Assembly: GCA_903632075.3 (NCBI GenBank)
Contig: CAHIKZ030005408.1
Location: forward strand, 2,613,501 to 2,677,500
Direction of reading: 5' to 3'
Origin: Acanthosepion pharaonis
Lineage: Eukaryota > Mollusca > Cephalopoda > Sepiida > Sepiidae
DNA: 64,000 nucleotides
This document shows positions 21,340 to 32,689 of this stretch, piece by piece. The notes beneath the pieces are model-generated. The model was given only the letters and a program-made list of their open reading frames with translations. It was not told the DNA's origin and ran no database searches. Numbering within the stretch: position 1 is the stretch's first letter; each line of letters starts with the position of its first letter. The position numbers and the translations under genes are program-made.

Positions 21340-21745
21340 TTTTGTGTTAGCCCTGCTATGTATTCCCAACTGAGCAATGGTGAGAGGAAAAAGATCATTC
21401 AGGCCTTTAGTAATGGTACCAACATTCATACTTTGAGAACAGTGAATAAGTTTAAAAAAGAGGGAACAGTAAAGAGGAAAACTGGATCAGGAGGTTACAA
21501 CAGGAATAGGGATCATCATTTCAACTTAGAGCTAAAGAGATCAATTTGAAATGATCCAAATCAATCCATAAGACATTCGACATGTCAGAGAGGAGTTTCA
21601 GCTATGTCAGTCCAAAGAGCAGTGAAAAAAGACTTGAAAATGAAATTGTACATGAAACCTGTGAAGCACCTTCTTACTCCAGGACTGAAAGTTAGAAGGT
21701 TAAAAACGGCAAACATCATCTTGAATAAGTTGGAAAATTATCCTG
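21340..21745 (+). pseudogene. Tc1/mariner-superfamily transposase, N-terminal fragment
   Basis: The first frame reads 'YSQLSNGERKKIIQAFSNGT' and 'TVNKFKKEGTVKRKTGSG', a paired-like helix-turn-helix start. After a stop it continues 'NDPNQSIRH' and 'SVQRAVKKDLKMKLYMKPVK', then 'HLLTPGLKVRRLKTANIIL' and 'KLENYPG', the linker leading to the catalytic domain. The DD(D/E) domain is missing: sequence turns into an AT repeat at 21750. Nonsense codons show it is dead. Terminal inverted repeats were not found. Confidence 0.75.
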
Positions 21746-21749
21746 GAAT

Positions 21750-22240
21750 AATATATATATATATTTGAACTATATCAATCCTTCATGAACTTCCAATCCT
21801 TATCTATGATTAATTAATGATGAACATGTCATTTTCACTTATCGATTTCATCATGAGTCTTCTGTTAAGCTTGGAGAGTAATTATACATTTTTATTGCTC
21901 AAAGTAGAGTCCAACAGTGTTATAAAAACATTGGAGAATTCCATTAAGATATCTTTAATCATTTCTTAAGATACAATAGTTCAGAGCTTAATCTAACAAT
22001 TGGACAATTTTGCTGTTACATGATTTGGACAATTTTGTTTTTACACCCAGTATATGTCCAGTCTCAATTGAACATTTTCTGACTGGTCAGAAAAGATGTT
22101 TTATAGCCCTGATATTTTTGGACAGTCTTTCAGAAGTGTGTGTGTGGAGCCAGACAAAATTAAGGCCTGCTCATGTCATATTTTTTTTAAACAAATTTGC
22201 CACTAACAAGGCAGTAAAGCCACAAGGGGTTCTTTGTTTC
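21750..22240. other. Unassigned sequence
   Basis: Short AT repeat followed by AT-rich sequence. An open frame at 22010-22243 has no recognisable features. Confidence 0.4.
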
Positions 22241-22244
22241 TAAC

Positions 22245-23380
22245 AAAGTTTTTCTGTTTCTTAATAATCTGTTTAGGTTTTGGCATACATCTTTGGCTAT
22301 CTTAATGTGCCTTTCGATTTCAGTGATGCACTTTCTGCTCTCTATTAAAACACTTCCAAGATATTTAAATTTTTGTATTAGTTTGATTTTAGTAACTCCA
22401 TTTTGTAATTTGCACTTTGGTCATTCTTTTATGAACAACCATGCATTCTATTGATGTTTAATCCTTTCTTCTTACTTTCTTTCACTACTTTCTATAAGAG
22501 TTTTTGTAGTTTTCTTTCTGTATCTGCTATCAACACTGTATCATCTGCATATCTAATATTGTTAAGATTGTGGCCACCAATAATGAATCCTGGTAGGACT
22601 TCTAATTCTCTCAGAATCACCTTACTTGAATAAGTCTGGTGAGAAGACACATCCTTGTCTTATACCCCTTTCTTTTTTTGTATATCTGCTGAACTCTTTT
22701 TTTATCTGCATGCAGGCTGTTTGCTGCCAGTATAGTTACTTGATTATTCTAATATCCTTTCCAAATATGTCAAGGTTACCTTTGCATAATCTATAAAACA
22801 CAGGTTCATGTCATTCTGCATTTGTATTGCTCTTTCTGATAACATTCTGAGCATAAATATTGCATTCCTTGTTCCAGCTTTTTTTGATGAACTAGCACTG
22901 TTCTTGTTCTATTTCTGGTTTTATTCTACTGTTTGCTTTATTCGTCAGAATTCGGATGATACCTTTTGTTTTATGGCTCATTAAGCTGATTGTCCAATGG
23001 AGTTCATATTTGTTTGCAGCTGGCTCCTTAGGCATTGCTATAAAAATAGATCTACTTAGTGCCTCCAGTATATCACCACTGTTGTAGGTTTAATTTATTA
23101 TTTCTGTAATCTTGTCTATGCCAAAATCGTCTAAGGCTACCAGCATTTTTATTACAATTCCAGCTGGCCCTGCCACTTTGTTTCTGTTCAATTTGGTCAG
23201 TGCTGATTCCACTTCAGATTTTAATATTTTTAGTTCATTGATATTTTTGTGTATTGCCAGTTGTTCTCTTTTTTCGTGGGAGAGTTCTCTGATATATTTG
23301 TTCCATCTCTGAAGTATTTTTACTTTCTCTAATATCAGCGTTCCCTCCATGGATTTTATGCAGCCTAGTAAGCCTAAATA
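22245..23380 (-). pseudogene. RTE-type LINE reverse transcriptase, near-complete RT domain, degraded
   Basis: On the minus strand from 23350: 'MEGTLILEKVKILQRWNKYI' and 'LKSEVESALTKLNRNKVAGP' (RT block 0/1), 'GIVIKMLVALDDFGIDKITE', the fingers region with 'NEQCWF'-type remnants, then 'NNIRYADDTVLIADTERKLQ' with the catalytic YADD intact at 22551-22540, and 'KVVKESKKKGLNIN'. The 3' part ends in the thumb. Several stops and frameshifts interrupt it. The endonuclease is absent (5' truncation). This is the longest transposon protein relic in the window and defines the family for the shorter copies at 18596, 35375, 47085, 54545 and 63540. Confidence 0.85.
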
Positions 23381-23644
23381 TTAGAAGATTTAGAAGGCAT
23401 CAATTGATATATATTACATATAATCACACTTTAAACTCAAATTGGCACAAGAACATATTTAAGTATTTCTTAATAGTAAATATAAAAATAAAAAAATGAA
23501 GGAAATTTTCTATCATTTATCAAAGTAAATATGAAAGAAATGAATAAACTTGAAATTTAACATATTTGTATGATGATCAGGTTTATAAGAATAACACAAT
23601 AAGATATATTTTTATTGCTTCATGCTAATGCAATATTTCATCTA

Positions 23645-24395
23645 CACTGGTTGCTCATTTTCAATCTGCTGGGGTGCCTGGCCAGTCCCTGTTACACTGA
23701 CACCTGCTCAGATAGATTTGTATTTGTTCAACACCCACAGAGCCAACATGTGTTTTATACTGCAACTATGCTGAGTTGACCTTAGTTACAGATTCTTGAA
23801 GAGAGTATATCATCTGGCAGAATCAATCGTTTGAACAAAGCTAGTATGCTCAAATGTCACAATGACATGTGACTTCATGCTAGCACAATTATCAACAGTT
23901 CTGTTACCCCAATTTCACTCATAAGGCTTGAGTCAACCTGTTGTGTGGTTTTCAGGTACTTTCCAAAGTTACATTGATTCGCCTTCTTCAGTCTCGATGA
24001 CTTGTGACTTTGTGCTAGTAAAACCATCAATGGATTCTAAACAGGTATGTCCAACCCAATTTCATTGACAAGTTTTGAATCAACTTCTAGTGTGATTTTC
24101 AGGCACTTTCCAAAGGCATGCTGGGATTGCCTCCCTCAGTCATGATAATGTGACTTTGTAGTCGTAAAACCATCAACGGGTTCCAAAATACTTATGTCTA
24201 TGCAGTTTCATTCACAAGTCTTGAGCCAACCTCTAGTGCAGTCTCCAAAGGGGACATACTCTAGGATCACCTCCTCATGCTGATATTATCAAGAAATAAT
24301 ATTCCTAACAAATCAACTATGGTGAGATTTGAACCCAAGTTTCATGGTTAGAAAGCAAACATTCTAACCACTTGGCTACATGCTTATACTTTTAT
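23645..24395 (-). mobile_element. tRNA-derived SINE, type III, with expanded body
   Basis: The head, on the minus strand at 24385-24319, is strikingly tRNA-like: 'gtagccaagtggttagaatg' (A box) and 'gggttcaaatctc' (B box) with a stem of the variable-arm type. The body contains three diverged ~147-bp units (starting near 24290, 24146 and 23998 on the minus strand), each with a 'gcacaaagtcac'-like and 'gaaagtgcctgaaaatcaca'-like block. The copies at 31690 and 53462 carry one unit. Confidence 0.65.
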
Positions 24396-24399
24396 GAAA

Positions 24400-25060
24400 T
24401 TTTTGTAATAATGTGAGATATTTGAGTATTTTTTTCACTTTCTAATACAAACTAATGAACTTAATGTATCCCATAATATTATCTCAAAATAATTTTGACA
24501 AAAGTATTTATCCTGTTTAAATCTAAACCTGCAATTATGAAGATTTAATGAAAAGTTCTCAACCAGACCAGAAAAGGATTAAAATAAACTCTCTTAGGTG
24601 ATTTGGTCAGATTTTGGAATGTGGGTCAAGGTCTAGAACTTTTCCAACATTTTTCCTTGTATCTCGTACATTGGTTGATACTTACATGAGGACATTTTAA
24701 CACAGATGACAGTTGTCTTTGTTATGCAGCAACAATAGTAAACTGAAAGGTTGAATAACATTTATTTCAACATTTATACAATGACAGCTGTGGCAGATTC
24801 AGTAAGAATGTTAATATTGTTAGAATTCTACCAAATCTTTTTTATTCTATTTATTCTTCTTTTATCTCAACTCAAAAGAAATCAAATTTATATGAAAATT
24901 GTACATCACTGAACATTATTAAAAGTAATTAAAACAAAAGATTAGTTACTAATAACAGGTTCCTAACAAATGGCAGTATAAACAGATTTTTCCTTTCCAA
25001 ATGATTTCTAACGGTTCCACTTTATTTTAAGTTTAAATTATTTTCAAAGCTCCAAACATG
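24400..25060. other. Unassigned AT-rich sequence
   Basis: I see no gene, recognisable repeat or structured element here. Confidence 0.4.
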
Positions 25061-25149
25061 GATAGTTTTGAATATTTGCTATATGTTTAAGATTAGGTTA
25101 GTTTATTTTATGACGTCAGAATCTGTTGGATTATTTAATGCTAGAATAT

Positions 25150-26110
25150 GTCTTTTTTTATTACTATTATTGTTAGTCTATAAACATTTAATTGGTTCAG
25201 TGATAGGTAAATATTGGTTATTTATATTTGAGTCGATAAACACTTTATTGATAGGTAAATATTGGTTGTTTATATTTGAGTCTATAAACATTTAATTGGT
25301 TTGGTGATAGGTAAATATTTGTTGTTTTTGTGTCTATAAGCATTTGTTTGGTGATAGATAAATATTGTTGTTTATATTTGTGTCTATAAACATTTATTGT
25401 TTTGGGTATAGGTAAATATTGATTGTTTTTGAGTCTATAAACATTTTATTGGTTTGGTGATTTTTGAATATTGTTTGTTTATATTTTAGTCTATGAGCAT
25501 TTAACTAGCTTGGTGAAAGGTAAATACTGGTTGTTTATAGTTGAGCTTGTAAGCATTTAATTGCTCTGGGGATAGGTAAATATTGGTTGGTTTGAGTTTA
25601 TATGCATTTGATTGGTTTGGTGATTTATAAATTGATGTAATGAATATGCATACACCTGGGTTCCCCCTCCCAGTAATATGATTGGCTGGTGTCAGCCATA
25701 AATACAGACTGATGTGGACGCTTATGGACTATGCCTATTGTCTTCACCTATTGCCTACACATATTGCTTATCACTACGACGAGGACCAGTCCATTACAGT
25801 TACCTGCTAGATTGTCCTACCCAGTTACAGTAGTCAACAATCACTTTGCTACTTTGAACAAATATATTCTTTTCCGGGACATATCATAAATATTGGTTGT
25901 TTATATTTGAGTCTATAAGCAGTTAACAAGTTTGGTGATAGGTAAATATTAGTTATTCAAGTTTGAGTCCATTGGTGTGTTGATTAGTAAATATTGGTTG
26001 TTTATATTTGATCTCTAAATATTCAAGTTTGAGTCCATTGGTGTGTTGATTAGTAAATATTGGTTGTTTATATTTGATCTCTTGTTTCATGGATAAATAA
26101 ATATTAGTCA
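25150..26110 (+). repeat. Minisatellite array, ~47-62-bp unit, interrupted by a solo LTR
   Basis: The recurrent block is GGTAAATATTGGTTGTTTAT with 'tttgagtctataaacattta' and 'attggtttggtgata'. Spacings between successive ggtaaat starts are 48, 56 and 47 bp, so the unit length varies. Near the right end a 62-bp unit ('gagtccattggtgtgttgat') is repeated exactly. The array is split at 25632 by an LTR insertion. Short open frames in it are repeat artefacts. Confidence 0.85.
25633..25886 (+). mobile_element. Solo LTR, family 1, inserted in a minisatellite
   Basis: Begins TGATGTAATG and ends GGACATATCA. An exact 5-bp duplication 'taaat' flanks it at 25628-25632 and 25887-25891, and the array motif resumes on both sides. 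ATTGG and CATAAATA boxes lie in the left part. Same family as 231-543 on the opposite strand. The two copies are well diverged, so the insertions are not recent. Confidence 0.9.
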
Positions 26111-26124
26111 TTTTTTTAAACAGT

Positions 26125-26330
26125 TCATCCCAAGCAAGGCAATAATTCCACTAAGACACAATGGGCTACTGAAAGTGGAAGAGAAGGAAAAACTTTAGAA
26201 AGAATGAGAAAAGTAATTCTAAACAGGAAAGAAGAGATAAACCACTATTCCTGTTCAAAAGACCAAGGAGAAGTGTGAACCAGACAATGAGTTTTGGGAA
26301 GTTAGCCTCTTTGGGAAGAGGTCTTATACT
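26125..26330 (-). mobile_element. Jockey/CR1-like LINE, 3'UTR fragment
   Basis: The plus-strand sequence starts with 'catcccaagcaaggcaata' and 'cactaagacaca', the reverse of the family tail, then 'taaacaggaaagaagagata' and 'ctgttcaaaagaccaagg'. The last two recur in opposite orientation at 33670-33720. No coding portion remains. Confidence 0.65.
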
Positions 26331-26840
26331 TCTGCAGAGGGTACATTCTATAATAACCCAGCACCACTTAAACTTCAGGGCTGACACACACAAAAGTGAA
26401 TACTGATAGCTTATATTGTGAGGAGAGAGAGATCTCTCAAGCTGAAACAGTCCCCAAGCCAAACCACCTGGTAAACTGAGGCTTAGTGAAGGTATCTGTA
26501 TATACATATAAAAAAAATGAGGTAGTCTAAAATTTCTGTTTTCAAGCAAATAGATAAACCAATATTTTTTTCCATCTAATTTCTTACATTCCTTTTTTTA
26601 TCCCTTCCTCTTTCCTGTCAGTAAATACTGGTTGCAATTATAAACAGAGAAATATTTAGTACAGACTGTATGCTGGATAGATTCTTACCACACCTCTAAA
26701 TTACATGACATATAGAGTACCCTATATATATAGTACCTTACATAGCTGAACAATTAATTTTATCTATACTTAATGAGTATAATTACATTTATAATAATAA
26801 TAAAAAAAACATTACTGAATTGACTGGTCATAAAAAATAT
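26331..26840. other. Unassigned sequence
   Basis: No element is recognised. An open frame on the minus strand across 26166-26549 is the reverse reading of LINE 3'UTR plus unique sequence and has no family features. Confidence 0.4.
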
Positions 26841-26841
26841 G

Positions 26842-27245
26842 GAAAAGTTTTTGGAGGAATCATTTTTGTAGATTCACTTTCATTAAACCTTTCTCAATCT
26901 ACATTATTTGTTAAAAAGAAAAAAAATAGAATTTTTTATTCTTTTAGTGAAGAGGTTTTGTTCCTAATATAAATACAGTGTCAAATTAATCCTAAATTTC
27001 TTAAAGGGTTATTTATACTTTGTTTTTATTTATAAATGTCAAAATAGGGAAAAGGTTTTGGAGGAATCATTTTGTTAGAATCACTTTCATAAGACCTTTC
27101 TCAATCCATAGTATTTGTTAAAAAGAAAAAGAAATAGAATTTTTTATTATTCTAGTGAAGAGGTTTTGTTCTTAGTATAAAAGCAGTGTTAAACTAATCC
27201 TGAACTTCTTAAAGGGTGATCTATACTTTTTTTTATTTATAAATA
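26842..27245. repeat. 207-bp tandem duplication
   Basis: TTGGAGGAATCATTTT occurs at 26851 and 27058. The following ~190 bp align throughout ('gaagaggttttgttc', 'cttaaagggt'), with roughly one difference in ten. It is an old local duplication. Confidence 0.85.
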
Positions 27246-27477
27246 TGATATTCAGAAGTTGTATTTATGCCATTAATAACAATATACTATTATGAATTGG
27301 GGAAAAAGACAACATCAGTCATCAATGATATAAGCACAGTTATGAAACAGAGATAAGAAAAAGGAGATGAGTGGTTTTAATCAACAAGCAAAGTTTATAT
27401 ACAAAGTCTATATATAAAATTTACAGCTGTGTGTAAATGAGTCAAATTAATACAGTTCTTGTGTGACAGAATTTACA

Positions 27478-28163
27478 GCAAACTTTGACCTTCGTGCCCA
27501 CAAAAAATGGAGTGTCAAAAGAACAAGTTTTCCCCTTCCTCAGCTATTATTTTAACTACTTTCACTGTTCAGCAATGTTTTTATTTTAAAATGCAATGAT
27601 TCAAATTTTAATAAAACCTAAACATGATGACAGTAGATTTATACATTTTCTTTGTTCTTGAGAATTGACAACAAAATAATAAACACTATTTATTTATTAG
27701 ATTGTTTATTGGAATGGTTGGCAAAACATCAGTTAATTGCCAATAGATTCAAACTTTATAAAATAGTAAATTATAAGGATTTTCTTATAGTTCCCATATT
27801 TTAATAATTTAGTAAATGTTTATAAATTTATGAATAAAAAATCTTTATGTTTATTTTTTCATAAATTGGTAAATGATAAATATTGTATTGTATTGAGTTT
27901 TTAGAATGTTGTAACTATAAAATTATTCTTGAAAATGAACAATCTAATAAATAAATGGATAGTGATTAATAAATATTTTTGTTGTAAAATGTATAAATTC
28001 ATTTTCACTGCATGTTTACGTTTTACTGTGATTTTAATTATCACTTTTTAAAGCAATAAACATTGATGAGGATTGAAGGTAGTTTAAATAATAGTGGCGT
28101 CAAGGAAAAAATGTCCTTTTGACACTCCATTTTTTTTTTGCGGACATGAAGATCCAAGTTTGC
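27478..28163. mobile_element. Foldback/MITE-type element with ~235-bp terminal inverted repeats
   Basis: The left arm starts GCAAACTTTGACCTTCGTG; the reverse complement of the right end starts GCAAACTTGGATCTTCATG. Alignment continues inward through 'aaaatggagtgtcaaaag', 'agcaatgtttt', 'aataaaacctaaacatga' and 'tttatttattagattgtt', giving arms of about 27478-27715 and 27930-28163 around a ~215-bp unique core. There is no ORF, so it is non-autonomous. I cannot fix a target duplication with confidence. A second, left-truncated copy lies at 34085-34965. Confidence 0.8.
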
Positions 28164-28292
28164 CAAATTTGCTTTCTATGTATGGGAATAAATTCTTCAG
28201 TTTTATTGAAGAAACCTCCTAGTGCCTATTTGTGTGAAGAATTGTCTTTGAGTTACAGAATCTCCTTCATTTTTTTTTTTTAATATACTAAT

Positions 28293-29056
28293 TTCAGTGG
28301 GTGAAAAACTGGCTGGCTATATTCAATGCCTCAAAAACCAAACTAGTTACATTCCATCATTGCCAATTAAACCCAGAGTTATCACCATTCATAATGAACG
28401 GGTGTTCCCACAGGGGAGGCTCCATGCCTTGAGCACCTATTTGGACTTAAACTCAACCCAGACCTCAAGTGGAACTCATACATTAGATCCATCACTAAAG
28501 ATGATGGAAAAATAGTCGGTTCCCTGTAGCACTCCAGTAAATCCATGACTCATTTTGATATCCTCTATTTTTGCAAGAGCTAAATCAAACCAAAAATAAT
28601 GAACTTTTGCTATTTATTGACAAGAGCTGCACAGTCTTCACTTTCCAGTCTTGATAGAGTCCAAAAGTGTCTCTGCCTCCTTGTGAGTGAAAAATTATTT
28701 TCTATTTGACAACCACTTTCTCACAGATGAAACGTCACAGGCCTCTTGCTGCACCATCGCAATTTCATGGAAACTGCACTCTTTAGTTCCACCAATTCTA
28801 ACCTTCATGGTTAAGACCCACCATGCTGCATGCATTGTAGCAAACCATCCTCACTTCCTTTGTATTCCATTAGTTAGATGTAAGTTCTACTTGAACAGTT
28901 TTGTGAAACCAACTCCCAAGAGGATGCTTCACCAATCACTACAATCTTAACTTGTTCAAGTCTAGGGTCAACCGTTATCTTCCCCACATATCTCCATAAA
29001 CTGTGCCTCTTACTCTGTAACCCTCCATCTTCAGTAAATCTCAGCCCTTGCTCATA
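28293..29056 (+). pseudogene. Jockey/CR1-like LINE, C-terminal ORF, degraded
   Basis: Readable in sequence: 'WVKNWLAIFNASKTKLVTFH' (post-YADD block), 'GGSMP' and 'WTSTQP' remnants of 'LGLKLTPDLKWNSYI', then the spaced remains of 'YKSQIRPKMEYCCHIW', 'SSLDRVQK', 'RRNVAG', 'YFHGNCTL', 'LRPTMLHAL' and 'NSFVKPTPK'. The C-terminal 'CFTNHYNLNLFKSRVNRYLP' is shifted in frame near 28930-28975. Stops are numerous. Closest relative in the window is 32690-33520. Confidence 0.8.
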
Positions 29057-29059
29057 GTG

Positions 29060-29300
29060 AACATCATTGTAAAAACCAAATAAAAGGCCCAAGAGCCACT
29101 TAAAGTAGAGGGTTACTGTGTGGTGTTGTATGAGCATAAGAAAAGGCAAAAAGTGAAGTTCATTGGGTGATGCCGGAAAGATAATGGTTAACTCTAGAAT
29201 TAAAGATGTCAAAATTGTAGTGACTGTGAAAACATCTTCTTGGGAGTCTGTTCCACAAACCAGCAGTTCTTGGAAAGAAGCTGTCTGCATGGGACTTACT
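29060..29300 (-). mobile_element. Jockey/CR1-like LINE 3' end, opposite orientation
   Basis: The plus strand shows 'aaggcccaagagccacttaa' and 'agagggttactgtgtggt', the same reverse-read tail as at 62655-62925. It then passes into coding remnants whose minus strand gives 'SKNCWFVEQTPKKMF', the 'FFPRTAALWNRLP' block. It meets the preceding plus-strand copy tail to tail. Confidence 0.65.
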
Positions 29301-29569
29301 CCTTACTAATGAAATATGAAGGGAATGAGGTTGATTCACACTTGTGTAAGTGGCATGGTGGATGCTGGTTGTAAAGGTAAAGGTTAGTTAGACTAAGGAA
29401 TATAGTATGAATGGACATAGTTGAAACAGAGTAAACAAACTTGGGGAATGTCCCTCACTCTCTCCCTCTGTCATGGGTTGATTAGAACCATCATTGTAAG
29501 TGGATCAAGTTATGACATTTTTTGAATATGTGAGAACAGTCCTGATTTGTCCTAAAATTGCATTCAATT

Positions 29570-29745
29570 ATTTTAAATATTTGTTAACAATTTTAATCTT
29601 CAAAATTGTCAATTGTCATCTGCTGTCCTCCTGATTACTCTTCTATTGTTCCCACTCTTTAGTAACATTTCTGTTTTCTAATTCTTCTACACTTAGTAAC
29701 CCCTTGTGTCTTAGGGGCTTTACTAACTTGCTTGGAGTGCACTCA
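29570..29745 (+). mobile_element. Jockey/CR1-like LINE 3' tail
   Basis: It shares with 30190-30350 the run 'cttcaaa', 'gtcaattg', 'catttctgttttctaattct' and 'ccttgtgtcttaggggcttt', ending 'cttgcttggagtg'. Followed at once by a TA microsatellite at the position of the usual A-rich tail. Confidence 0.7.

Positions 29746-29748
<3 letters not shown>

Positions 29749-29789
<41 letters not shown>
29749..29789. repeat. (TA)n microsatellite
   Basis: Uninterrupted TA array of about 20 repeats at the 3' end of a LINE tail. Confidence 0.95.
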
Positions 29790-29792
<3 letters not shown>

Positions 29793-29814
29793 GAATTATG
29801 TAAAGTCTTCATTA

Positions 29815-30360
29815 TTTCTGTATGACCCATTCATCCATGCTTAGAATATTGCTGCCACATATGGTCAAGTGCTCCTGTTATTTATCTAGAGCTCCTTGAT
29901 AAAATCCAAAGAAGAATCAGCAATACTATTAGCTCTGTTCTGGTATGTTGGATTCAGTCTCTTTCCCATAATGTTGCTTCTTGTGCCTTTTCTATAAATA
30001 CTTTCATGGTAATTGTTTGGATGTGCTCTTCAATATGCTGCCTAGATTTTTTGAATTTAAGTGCTGTATTAGACTGGTGACGAGGTCAGTTGAGTTAGCT
30101 AGATGTAACCGTAAATTCTATTATAACAGTTTCTTTTCTTGCACTTGCTTGTGGAACTATCTTCTGGCTCCATGCTTTCTAGCCAGCTTTCATCTTCAAA
30201 GATTTAAATGCAATGTCAATTGCTATCTACTGTTCTCCTCATTACTGTTCCTTTGTTCCCACTCCTTAGTAACATTTCTGATTTCTAATTCTTCTACACC
30301 TAGTAACCCCTTGTGTCTTAGTGGCTTTACTGCCTTGCTTGGGGCAAACTCATTTAAAAA
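29815..30360 (+). pseudogene. Jockey/CR1-like LINE, C-terminal ORF and 3' end, degraded
   Basis: In-frame remnants include 'PFIHA' + 'NIAATYGQVLLL' (the 'C-EYCCHIW-GAP' region), 'LDKIQRRISNTI', 'NVASCAFSINTFMVIVWMCS' (the 'NVASLCLFYKYFHGNCLDVL' region), and 'ARCNRKFYYNSFFSCTC' followed by 'LWNYLLAPCFLASFHLQRFK'. This is one of the better-preserved C-termini of the subfamily with 'LQKFKCNVN'. The 3'UTR ends 'cttgcttggggcaaac'. Confidence 0.8.
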
Positions 30361-30479
30361 GAAAAAACACCACTGGAAATAATGTGCAGAGACTATTTAC
30401 AAAAGACACATTTATACACTTTTCTCATTGTCATAGAAGCATAAACTTCCAGCCAGTTTCTCTAGAGAAGTCCTACAAA

Positions 30480-31042
30480 ACTAACCATTGTTGATTTGAT
30501 TTGATTTCTCTGTTTAATGGCATATCAACTCCTCATGAGTCATTTAATGCTGAAATTTAATTGTCCTGGGTGCTTTGAAGTAATAAAAATATGATATAAA
30601 TTATTCTACTTTCACAATTGAATACATGGTAGATGATACTCAGCTTTTGTACATATACATGTTTGTGAGAACATAATTACTAGAGGTGGTGATATGTGTG
30701 TTTATGATGTCATTTTTTTTAAAGTTATATTTTGGAATACAGATTGATTTCTTTAAGAAATTGTAAGATATTATATGGATTAATATCATGAAAGAGTTCT
30801 TTCATGTTAGTTGTTTGGTTGGATGATTTTGTCGAACAGCACACCAACCACCATAGGCCACTCAATGCTGAAATCCAAATATTTTGAATGCAATTTTATG
30901 GCTTCAACTAAATATATTTTTAACACAATTGTGTGCGTTCAAATACAGATAAAATATATTGTTCGTATTTTTACTCTAAAAATGTATTGTTAAATTTTTA
31001 ATATATAAAAGTATTGTTGGTATTTTTACTATAAAAACTTTC
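30480..31042 (+). repeat. Unclassified repeat blocks
   Basis: The block 'gcatatcaactcctcatgag' with 'catttaatgctgaaattta' (30510-30565) recurs in degraded form at 30838-30890, at 31305-31345, and inverted at 53398-53450. Probably parts of one old interspersed element. No coding content. Confidence 0.45.
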
Positions 31043-31220
31043 ATAGTATTTTGTCAGGGGTGGGGTCACTATTTGCACATAGCTGGGATCCTAACAGGTG
31101 CTACCACTCTGGATCAGGGTGGACCTGAGAACAACAGCAATTAAGAGGTGGTTCTACGCTTCTTAAAATTTCCAATCTCCAAATCAGAGGCCTTGCTGCC
31201 AGATGTAGTTTATCATCATA
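31043..31220 (+). repeat. Interspersed repeat B
   Basis: The inverted relative at 53120-53250 matches in 'aggtgctacc', 'agggtggacctg', 'acagcaattaagaggtg' and 'gatgtagtttatcatcat'. No ORF is seen and the family is unknown. Confidence 0.55.
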
Positions 31221-31395
31221 TCCAGGACTAATTAACCTCTGTTTGGTTTCACCAGATAAAAGTATACTAGAAATATTGTTCTACTTCTGAAGGTTGGTTG
31301 TTTTTATTTAGCAGCATATCAACACCTCTATGCTGAAATCTAAATAGTTTATACACAAAAATTTTTTGGGGGTGAGTGATAATAATGGTTTTAGT

Positions 31396-31672
31396 GATAC
31401 AAGTATTACTATTTAATCCATAGCTTGGTGGGGAGAAGAGGTGGATTCATACCTTTCCCAAGGGTATTTACTTATAAGTGAATATAATGAACCCGACTGG
31501 AATTGGAACTCAACTCTCTGATTAACAATTCTGAGCTATTATACCACCCACACATCCAAGTTTGCAGCACTTGCTATTCCCAAATGGTTACCCATCTAGA
31601 TACTGATCAGGCTCAGTTACTTAACTTTGGTGATTGTACAGGAACCAGTGTTTCAATGTGATACTTCTGAAG
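31396..31672 (-). mobile_element. 5S-rRNA/tRNA composite SINE, near full length
   Basis: On the minus strand: a 5S-like head ('cacattgaaacactggttcc', 'caaagttaagtaactgagcc', 'gtatctagatgggtaacc', 'atttgggaatagcaagtgct'), then a tRNA-related segment ('gtggtataatagctcagaat', 'cagagagttgagttccaatt' with a weak B box), then the common body ('cccttgggaaaggtatgaat', 'aagctatggattaaatagt'). The order 5S, tRNA, body is the same as at 53931-54185. Pol III control by the internal 5S promoter is expected from the head. Confidence 0.8.
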
Positions 31673-31689
31673 GAATCTTCATTTTACTA

Positions 31690-32115
31690 ATTATGTGTAC
31701 AAGTAAGTGTGTACATGACTAAGTGATTAGAACATTAGTGTTTCATGATAATCAATTTGTCAAGGAAGTGACTTTTTGATAATATCAGACTGAGGAAACA
31801 ATTCCAGTCAGTGGCACTGATAGCAAGTGCCAAAAACCAAACTATGAGTTGACTGAAACCTTATGAATGATATTGGATAGACAAAACTGTTTGGAAGCTA
31901 TTGATCATCATGCTAGCATGAAATCACAGGTCGTCATGACTGCACGTTTGAACATACCGACTTTTTTTCAACTGTTAATCATAACAAATTATGTGCTCTC
32001 TCCCAGAAACTGTAACTAAGGTCTTCTCAGCATAGTTGCAATATAATCTACAGGTTGGTTCTGTGAATGTTGAAGAGACACAAATGTGCCTGACCAGAGG
32101 TCTGTAACAGGGATT
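31690..32115 (+). mobile_element. tRNA-derived SINE, type III
   Basis: It starts with a decayed tRNA-like head ('gactaagtgattagaacatt'). The body contains 'gcatgaaatcacaggtcgtc', 'gaaactgtaactaaggtctt' and 'caggttggttctgtgaatgt', shared with 53462-53830 and, inverted, with 23645-24395 and 48686-49497. Confidence 0.65.
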
Positions 32116-32689
32116 AGCTGGTGAACAACTCAGCTAATATCAAAATAGACTTTGCACTCAGTCATCAAGAAACAATATGTAACAGTGAGTTGACATAAAA
32201 GATAACCTTCTAGTCACAAGCTGCAAATCCACACCTTCACGAGATGTCAGTGGCTGCCTCCAACATGTAAACAGATGGTCAACAAAGATGTTCCTAGGAT
32301 TGTGACAAACTGGATGACAGGTAGATATATAAGCACCCACCCAAGAGGGAAAAAGAGTCTGTTACATCTTCATGAGAATTTAGAATTCACATTAAGAGAA
32401 AACCCCAAGTCTATACACCCACTTGTCAGCAGTAATTCTGGAATTGAAAAAACAATAATGTTACATGTAAGAGATTTAGTCTTATTTAGATTTTGTCTTA
32501 TGTGACCCAATAGCCTACATATGACAACATTATATGAGCCACTCCAACAGATAAGAATTCTTGGAAATGAGCAGTTTATCATTATTTACTTATCTTTGTG
32601 TTTTCTAATTTTATGCAATAAACAAATACCACTTAACTTCTACTCATGGTACGTTAGTATGTACCAGCACTTATGTCTAGTCATGACCA

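Noticed and set aside
26166..26549. 127-codon minus-strand ORF
   Set aside because: It reads through a LINE 3'UTR fragment in the wrong frame and into unique sequence. No motif.
28874..29290. 138-codon minus-strand ORF
   Set aside because: It overlaps the junction of two LINE copies and is antisense to one of them; no independent signal.
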